Shown here: piece after piece, positions 59,972 through 64,000 of the stretch
Position numbering within the stretch: position 1 is the first letter of the stretch
Layout: each line of letters starts with the position of its first letter
Source: Candidatus Planktophila lacus
Lineage (GTDB): Bacteria > Actinomycetota > Actinomycetes > Nanopelagicales > Nanopelagicaceae
DNA length: 64,000 bases
Assembly (NCBI RefSeq): GCF_002288385.1
Contig: NZ_CP016783.1
Location: 1,302,001 to 1,366,000 of the forward strand
Reading direction: 5' to 3'
Notes under the pieces: model-generated
Seen by the model: only the letters and a program-made list of their open reading frames with translations
What the model was told of the DNA's origin: nothing
The model's database searches: none
Translations under genes and position numbers: made by a program

Positions 59972-60649
59972 CTATAGAGATAAAGCAAGGCTTCTTAAAT
60001 TAATGTTGGTTCCTTGAAAACTTACCGAAAGTCCTTTTGGCCCGATGGATACAGATTTAACTTTTAAGCCCGCTGGAACCCTTAAGTCCTTTACAGTTCG
60101 ACTCTTGATTTGCTCCTGAATGTCTGCGGGAAGCGATGAGGCTGGAATTGGACTGCCCATTATCGAAACACTTTTTATCTGTAAGTAAATCTGATTGTTT
60201 GAATACTGCGGAACTATTAATGCTTTACCAAGCCCACCTGCTCCAACTGATATTTGCAAAGCATTATCAACTATTTCCGCATCGTTGAAACCAGATTCAG
60301 CTAGTAGCTGTGAAATAGCGACTGTTGTTTTGATTTCCAAAGATCCGATCCGCGTGGATGAAGATTTACTAATTTCTTTCGCAGAAATTTCTATTGAGGA
60401 TTTTCTGCCACTGCTCTTCAACGTGTAGTCAGCAATATCGATTTTTACCTCTTTGATTAAATCTGAGTTTAAGATACTCGGCAAATCTGTTAGAGGCACA
60501 GAGGCGCTTATTCCTGAGGCGCTTGGAAGCTGTTGTTGTACACGGGATTCAATCTTTGATGAGACAGCACTTTCGGCGGCTAAAGCTGCGGTGCCTAATA
60601 GAACTAAGACAGTTGTTGCAACGATTACGGCAGATTTTTTACGCTTCAT
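59972..60649 (-). CDS. LmeA-like / DUF2993 protein
   Basis: 225 residues from ATG 60649. A signal anchor (KKSAVIVATTVLVLLGTAALA) is followed by a beta-rich lipid-binding domain (VQQQLPSASGISASVPLTDL, IADYTLKSSGRKSSIEISAK, RVPAGLKVKSVSIGPKGLSV). This matches the DUF2993/LmeA family of actinobacterial envelope phospholipid-binding proteins. -10 TAGTCT (60662-60657) lies seven bases before the ATG and favours it over TTG 60667. It lies just downstream of tRNA-Ser on the same strand. Confidence 0.82.
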   Translation of the reverse strand: MKRKKSAVIVATTVLVLLGTAALAAESAVSSKIESRVQQQLPSASGISASVPLTDLPSILNSDLIKEVKIDIADYTLKSSGRKSSIEISAKEISKSSSTRIGSLEIKTTVAISQLLAESGFNDAEIVDNALQISVGAGGLGKALIVPQYSNNQIYLQIKSVSIMGSPIPASSLPADIQEQIKSRTVKDLRVPAGLKVKSVSIGPKGLSVSFQGTNINLRSLALSL

Positions 60650-60656
60650 TCGCGGG

Positions 60657-60662
60657 AGACTA
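60657..60662 (-). promoter_or_regulatory. -10 box of DUF2993 gene, leaderless type
   Basis: TAGTCT (minus strand) ends seven bases before ATG 60649. Confidence 0.45.
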
Positions 60663-60690
60663 CACAAGTTAGATGAAGAATCCCTGAGAG

Positions 60691-60779
60691 CGGAGACGAG
60701 GAGATTTGAACTCCTGAAGGGTTTAACCCCTTACCTCGTTAGCAGTGAGGCGCACTCGACCGGGCTATGCGACGTCTCC
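60691..60779 (-). tRNA. tRNA-Ser (anticodon GCT)
   Basis: The acceptor GGAGACG pairs with CGTCTCC. The anticodon arm is CCTCA-CTGCTAA-CGAGG (anticodon GCT, with one A-C mismatch at the base of the loop), and the variable arm GGGGTTAAACCCC is long. T loop TTCAAAT; CCA is not encoded. Confidence 0.93.
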
Positions 60780-60809
60780 AAGTACAGGTGTGAGTTTACA
60801 GGTAGATGA

Positions 60810-61802
60810 CTACCGCGTGAAACGCTTCTCCTGCATCAAGGCATCCCAGATAACCGCCTGTGCGGCCAACGCATCTTGCGAGTTCTGAGCCTGATTTAGG
60901 GCTGCGATATCAACGCGATCACAGACTTCTTCAAGGTAGGTAATGATTTCAATACTGCGAGTTAGCGCGCGCACTGGATCTTCGCGGAATGGGAATTGAT
61001 CAAGTAACACTGGATCAGTCCAATTGATGCTGCGAAGTGCCAACATATATTCGATAGTTTCAAATAAGTGGACTGATGCAACAGGTAGATCATCATCCCA
61101 GCCGCGCCAGTTATCGTTTAGCTCAGCGCTAACTAACTTGCCGTGGCGATGGATAAGCAGAAGTGATTCAGCTGGTGTCTCTTGCGCCATCAGTGAATGA
61201 CCAAAGTCCATCACGATTCCGACGTTATCAACTTTCATCTCGCTGATTGCAAGAAGGGTTTTAGCCGCTGTTGCCAGAGTCATTCGTACGCGCGGTTCTT
61301 TGCATTTATATTCAATCGCAAACTGCACCTTAGGGTTTTCATTTGCCAGATCGCGGATACCGTTGATGGTGTAGTCCCAGATTTGCAGGTAATTTGCTTG
61401 CAGTGGGAAATCAAAACCATCTTGGCCGGGCCAGAATTTTACGTAAGTTGCGCCAAGTATTTCTGCTGCAGCAATTGCTTCGCGAACACGATCTTTAGTT
61501 TGTGAACGAAGTTTGGTATCTGGGTTGGTAAATGAACCCTTTACATATTCGCGCATGTAGATATGTGGAGTTGTCGCGCGGCAGATAAGTCCGTTGTCAT
61601 CGAGCATCTTCTTGATCTCAATTGCGGTGCGCTCTGGAATATCAAATGGCACATTTATATCGAGGTGCTTTAGGCCAGGTACCTTGGCGGCATCTTCAAT
61701 CATCTGCTGGCTGGTGCGCGTTGGGCCGTAACCGTCTCCGGCATAGCGATCAACAAATTGGCCAAAGGCCCAGATGCCTGCTCCGTAAGTTAGTTTTCCC
61801 AT
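60810..61802 (-). CDS. Xylose-isomerase-like TIM-barrel protein
   Basis: 330 residues from ATG 61802 (MGKLTYGAGIWAFGQFVDRY), with AAGAAGG 8-14 bases upstream. Metal ligands are seen in FAIEYKCKEPRVRM (Glu), GIVMDFGHSLMA (Asp/His) and SAELNDNWRGWDDDLP. YVKFWPGQDGFDFPL supports a sugar isomerase/epimerase. It is the last gene of an operon with an FGGY kinase and split transketolase, so it probably isomerises a free or phosphorylated sugar in the same pathway. Codons upstream to 61910 overlap the kinase gene and are unlikely. Confidence 0.82.
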   Translation of the reverse strand: MGKLTYGAGIWAFGQFVDRYAGDGYGPTRTSQQMIEDAAKVPGLKHLDINVPFDIPERTAIEIKKMLDDNGLICRATTPHIYMREYVKGSFTNPDTKLRSQTKDRVREAIAAAEILGATYVKFWPGQDGFDFPLQANYLQIWDYTINGIRDLANENPKVQFAIEYKCKEPRVRMTLATAAKTLLAISEMKVDNVGIVMDFGHSLMAQETPAESLLLIHRHGKLVSAELNDNWRGWDDDLPVASVHLFETIEYMLALRSINWTDPVLLDQFPFREDPVRALTRSIEIITYLEEVCDRVDIAALNQAQNSQDALAAQAVIWDALMQEKRFTR

Positions 61803-61867
61803 TTCCGCGCCTTCTTTCTTCGTTGTTGTTGAAATCTTACGAGTTAAAACAGTTGGTGAATAGGGCT

Positions 61868-63286
61868 TTAGCGATCTTTCATGCGTGATGCAGCCAAGGC
61901 TTTTCGCCATGTTTTAAGGGCTTTTTCGCGCTCTTCATCAGAAAGGTGCGGTGAATACTCATCGTATTTAAGTTCAATCTTTTCGATATCTGTAATGGTG
62001 GCAAGGCCGGCACCTAATGCGGCAACCATCGCTGCACCAAAGGCGGAGAGTTCAAGTAGTTGTGAAGATTTAATTTTCTTTCCGCTTAGATCGGCGAGCA
62101 TCTGCATTAAGTATTGATTGCGCGCTCCACCACCATCGGCATAAAGCGAATCTATTTTGATTCCAGATTTAGCAAAATCTTCGAGGACATCGTTTATTTG
62201 AGCAGCGGTTGATCTAAGTGCGGCTGCTGCAAGATCTGCGCGGCTGCTACCTCGGGTTAGCCCTGCGATGATTCCAGTTGCTTCACGATCCCACCAAGGC
62301 GCACCAAGACCGTTAAAGGCAGGAACTATTTCAACCTGCTGTGTTGATTCGGGTGCAAGTTTGGCAAGTTCATCGGGGGTTGTATCGAGCAGTTGTGCCA
62401 ACCAAACCAGAGTCGAGCCAGATGAAAGAATATTTGCCTCTGCAGCTCGAGTTATCTTCTCTCCAAGTGACCAGGCAATTGTTTGTGGATTTGTCTCGGT
62501 AAGACCCATGAGCGATGTACCAGTGCCGAAAGTTGCTTTGAAGTTACCGGAGATCCAACCTTTGTGAGCAAAAAGCGCGGCGTGCGAATCTCCCATAATG
62601 CCCGAAAGCGGTACATCGTTAGTTAGGCCGAGCTCTTTCATATTTGTGCAGAGGTGTTTCTCATCTGAAGAGCAAACCTTTGGCAAAGTTTTTATATCTA
62701 TCTTGAAGAGATCGAGAAGTTCTTGGCTCCACTGACCAGTTTTGATATCCAGCAACTGGGTTCGGCTAGCGCTACCTGATTCGATGATGTGGCCGGCGCC
62801 TAATTTGAATGCGATCCATGAATCAATAGTTCCGATACAGATTTCCCCGTTGAGGTTATGGTTCTCTAACAACCATTGAGCTTTAAGCGCTGAGAACATG
62901 GAGTCTAGTTCAAGCCCAGTTATCTCCTTCGCGCGGGCAGCGTTTTTCGCTGATTTTTCCGCTAAATCAGAGGCTCTGCGATCCTGCCAAGTGATCACAT
63001 TGGTGAGCGCCGTGCCAGTTGTGCGATCCCAGAAGAGAACTGATTCGCGTTGAATACTTAAGCCAACTGCTGAAATTTTATGAGCTTTCGTTATTTGAAG
63101 TGATGCTGCAATAACCGAGCGCCAAATTTCTTCGGGATCTTGTTCAACCCAACCAGGTTGCGGAAAAGTTGTTTCAATCTTTACCTCTGCTTGGGCAAGA
63201 ACTTCGCCCTTTAAATTAATGGCTAGAGCCTTGGTGGAACCACTGCCTTGATCGATAGCCAGAATTATTGGCGAGCTATTTTCCAT
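61868..63286 (-). CDS. FGGY-family kinase (glycerol/erythritol kinase-like)
   Basis: 472 residues. IILAIDQGSGSTKALAINLK opens the first domain and TFPQPGWVEQDPEEIWRSV is typical of the glycerol kinase branch. The Asp in GIMGDSHAALF takes the place of the usual GDQQAAL, indicating a different substrate pocket. The C-terminal GLGAPWWDREATGIIAGLTRGSSRADL agrees with the family. Overlaps the transketolase stop by 11 bases. The substrate is probably a C4-C6 keto sugar or polyol. Confidence 0.85.
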   Translation of the reverse strand: MENSSPIILAIDQGSGSTKALAINLKGEVLAQAEVKIETTFPQPGWVEQDPEEIWRSVIAASLQITKAHKISAVGLSIQRESVLFWDRTTGTALTNVITWQDRRASDLAEKSAKNAARAKEITGLELDSMFSALKAQWLLENHNLNGEICIGTIDSWIAFKLGAGHIIESGSASRTQLLDIKTGQWSQELLDLFKIDIKTLPKVCSSDEKHLCTNMKELGLTNDVPLSGIMGDSHAALFAHKGWISGNFKATFGTGTSLMGLTETNPQTIAWSLGEKITRAAEANILSSGSTLVWLAQLLDTTPDELAKLAPESTQQVEIVPAFNGLGAPWWDREATGIIAGLTRGSSRADLAAAALRSTAAQINDVLEDFAKSGIKIDSLYADGGGARNQYLMQMLADLSGKKIKSSQLLELSAFGAAMVAALGAGLATITDIEKIELKYDEYSPHLSDEEREKALKTWRKALAASRMKDR

Positions 63287-64000
63287 GCTTTAAGAGTTCT
63301 CGAGCAGAGGCAACGATTGAATCTGCAGTAAGTCCGTAATGTTCAAGAAGATAAGAAACTGAACCAGTTGGTGCAAAGGTATCTGTGCCAAGTAATTTCA
63401 TAGCAACTGGATGGTTCTGGACCACAAACTCGGCGATTGCTCCGCCGACGCCACCACGAGTAACCGATTCTTCTGCGGTGATTATTGCTTTTGTTTCTTT
63501 CGCTGCAAGAAGGATTTCAGTGGTATCAAGTGGTGAAACAGTTGAAAGGTTTATCACACGAGCAGAAATACCTTCACTCTTTAATAGGTGGGCTGCGGCA
63601 ACTGCGCGTGAGACCAGTGTGCCCGTTGCAATAATTGTTATGTCGTTGCCATCGATGATGCGCATCGCTTTATTCGGGACAAATGCTGGGCTCTGTCCTT
63701 GCGATACTGATGGAACTTTAAATCGGCCAATTCGCATAAAGACTGGGCCGGTTGTATTTGCCGCCCAGGTCACAGCTTCTTTAGTCTGTGCTTCATCAGC
63801 AGGTAGAACAATTGGAAGTGAATCAAGTGCGCGCATCCAAGCAATATCTTCAATTGAATGATGTGTTGGTCCGAGTTCGCCGTAAGAAACTCCGGGGCTC
63901 ATGCCGCAGAGCTTTACATTTGTGCGGGTATAGACCACATCGGCTTTGATCTGCTCGAGTGCACGACCCGTTAAAAACGGGGATGCGGCACATACAAATG
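63276..64000 (-). CDS. Transketolase C-terminal subunit (5' end outside window)
   Basis: The open frame runs off the right edge; about 240 residues are visible. PFLTGRALEQIKADVVYTRT, CGMSPGVSYGELGPTHHSIE (pyrimidine-domain motif), PVFMRIGRFKVPSVSQGQSP, and a C-terminal transketolase domain GNDITIIATGTLVSRAVAAA belong to the second half of split transketolases, or to DXPS-like proteins. The N-terminal subunit should lie just outside the window. A GTG at 63938 is internal and not the start. Operon with FGGY kinase and TIM-barrel isomerase. Confidence 0.9.
   Translation of the reverse strand, partial: FVCAASPFLTGRALEQIKADVVYTRTNVKLCGMSPGVSYGELGPTHHSIEDIAWMRALDSLPIVLPADEAQTKEAVTWAANTTGPVFMRIGRFKVPSVSQGQSPAFVPNKAMRIIDGNDITIIATGTLVSRAVAAAHLLKSEGISARVINLSTVSPLDTTEILLAAKETKAIITAEESVTRGGVGGAIAEFVVQNHPVAMKLLGTDTFAPTGSVSYLLEHYGLTADSIVASARELLKHGK

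Noticed and set aside
60450-60810. 118-codon plus-strand frame at 60453-60809
   Set aside because: It crosses tRNA-Ser(GCT) and the 5' part of the DUF2993 gene in antisense.
1-64000. CRISPR arrays, insertion sequences, rRNA genes
   Set aside because: I saw no regularly spaced repeats, no transposase and no rRNA motifs on either strand.

Overview
The window looks like a chromosomal segment of a streamlined, moderate-to-low-GC freshwater actinobacterium, most likely of the acI / Nanopelagicales ('Ca. Planktophila' or 'Ca. Nanopelagicus') type. I infer this from gene content, not from a database search. The actinobacterial marks are the tadA-associated protein next to tadA, a crp/nth/tlpA/cvpA and ridA/50-aa-peptide/yqeY order like the one around Mycobacterium crp, SRP RNA and tRNA-Ser beside dnaX, an FprA-type reductase and an LmeA/DUF2993 protein. 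Gaps are tiny and ATGA or TAATG overlaps are frequent. Many genes have no Shine-Dalgarno sequence; instead a TANNNT -10 box ends 6-8 nt before the start codon, which points to leaderless mRNAs.

Layout. 1-30 kb is mostly core: fbaA (cut by the left edge), a probable unannotated 32-aa hydrophobic peptide gene with its own structured terminator, acs, nth-tlpA-cvpA divergent from crp, yqeY-(50 aa)-ridA, a metallophosphoesterase, fcl-gmd (GDP-L-fucose), lysC-asd with an internal start for a short LysC form, dnaX-recR preceded by SRP RNA, tRNA-Ser(GGA) followed by two unrecognised genes, a succinate-semialdehyde-type dehydrogenase, an APC permease fused to an OB fold, tadA and its partner, upp-malic enzyme-dedA, a YdcZ-like transporter, yqhA, an ABC-F ATPase, kynU-kynA, and a small membrane protein with a glycosyltransferase.

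30-55 kb is a dense carbohydrate region: a class III aminotransferase, an FrcK-like kinase, rbsD, an aldolase-dehydrogenase-ribokinase operon, a mannose-6-phosphate-isomerase-like cupin with an FGGY kinase, a PPGK-like ROK kinase, araB-araD without araA, and then the most interesting part. This is an operon resembling D-apionate oxidoisomerase / oxo-isoapionate decarboxylase / SDR / D-apionate lactonase (41.2-45.4 kb), directly followed by an FrcBCA-type ABC importer feeding a GMC flavoprotein oxidoreductase (45.5-50.1 kb), and then AroE-like, IolE-like, NagB-like, ROK, IolG-like and SDR genes (50.1-55.4 kb). Together these suggest import, oxidation and isomerisation of a branched aldose or aldonate, or of a cyclitol or keto-glycoside. 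The exact route is not one I can match to a described cluster.

55-64 kb holds tRNA-Arg(ACG), a secreted 5'-nucleotidase, fprA, a YefM/RelE-type toxin-antitoxin pair with TGTACA operators, an LmeA-like protein, tRNA-Ser(GCT), and an operon of split transketolase, FGGY kinase and TIM-barrel isomerase that runs off the right edge.
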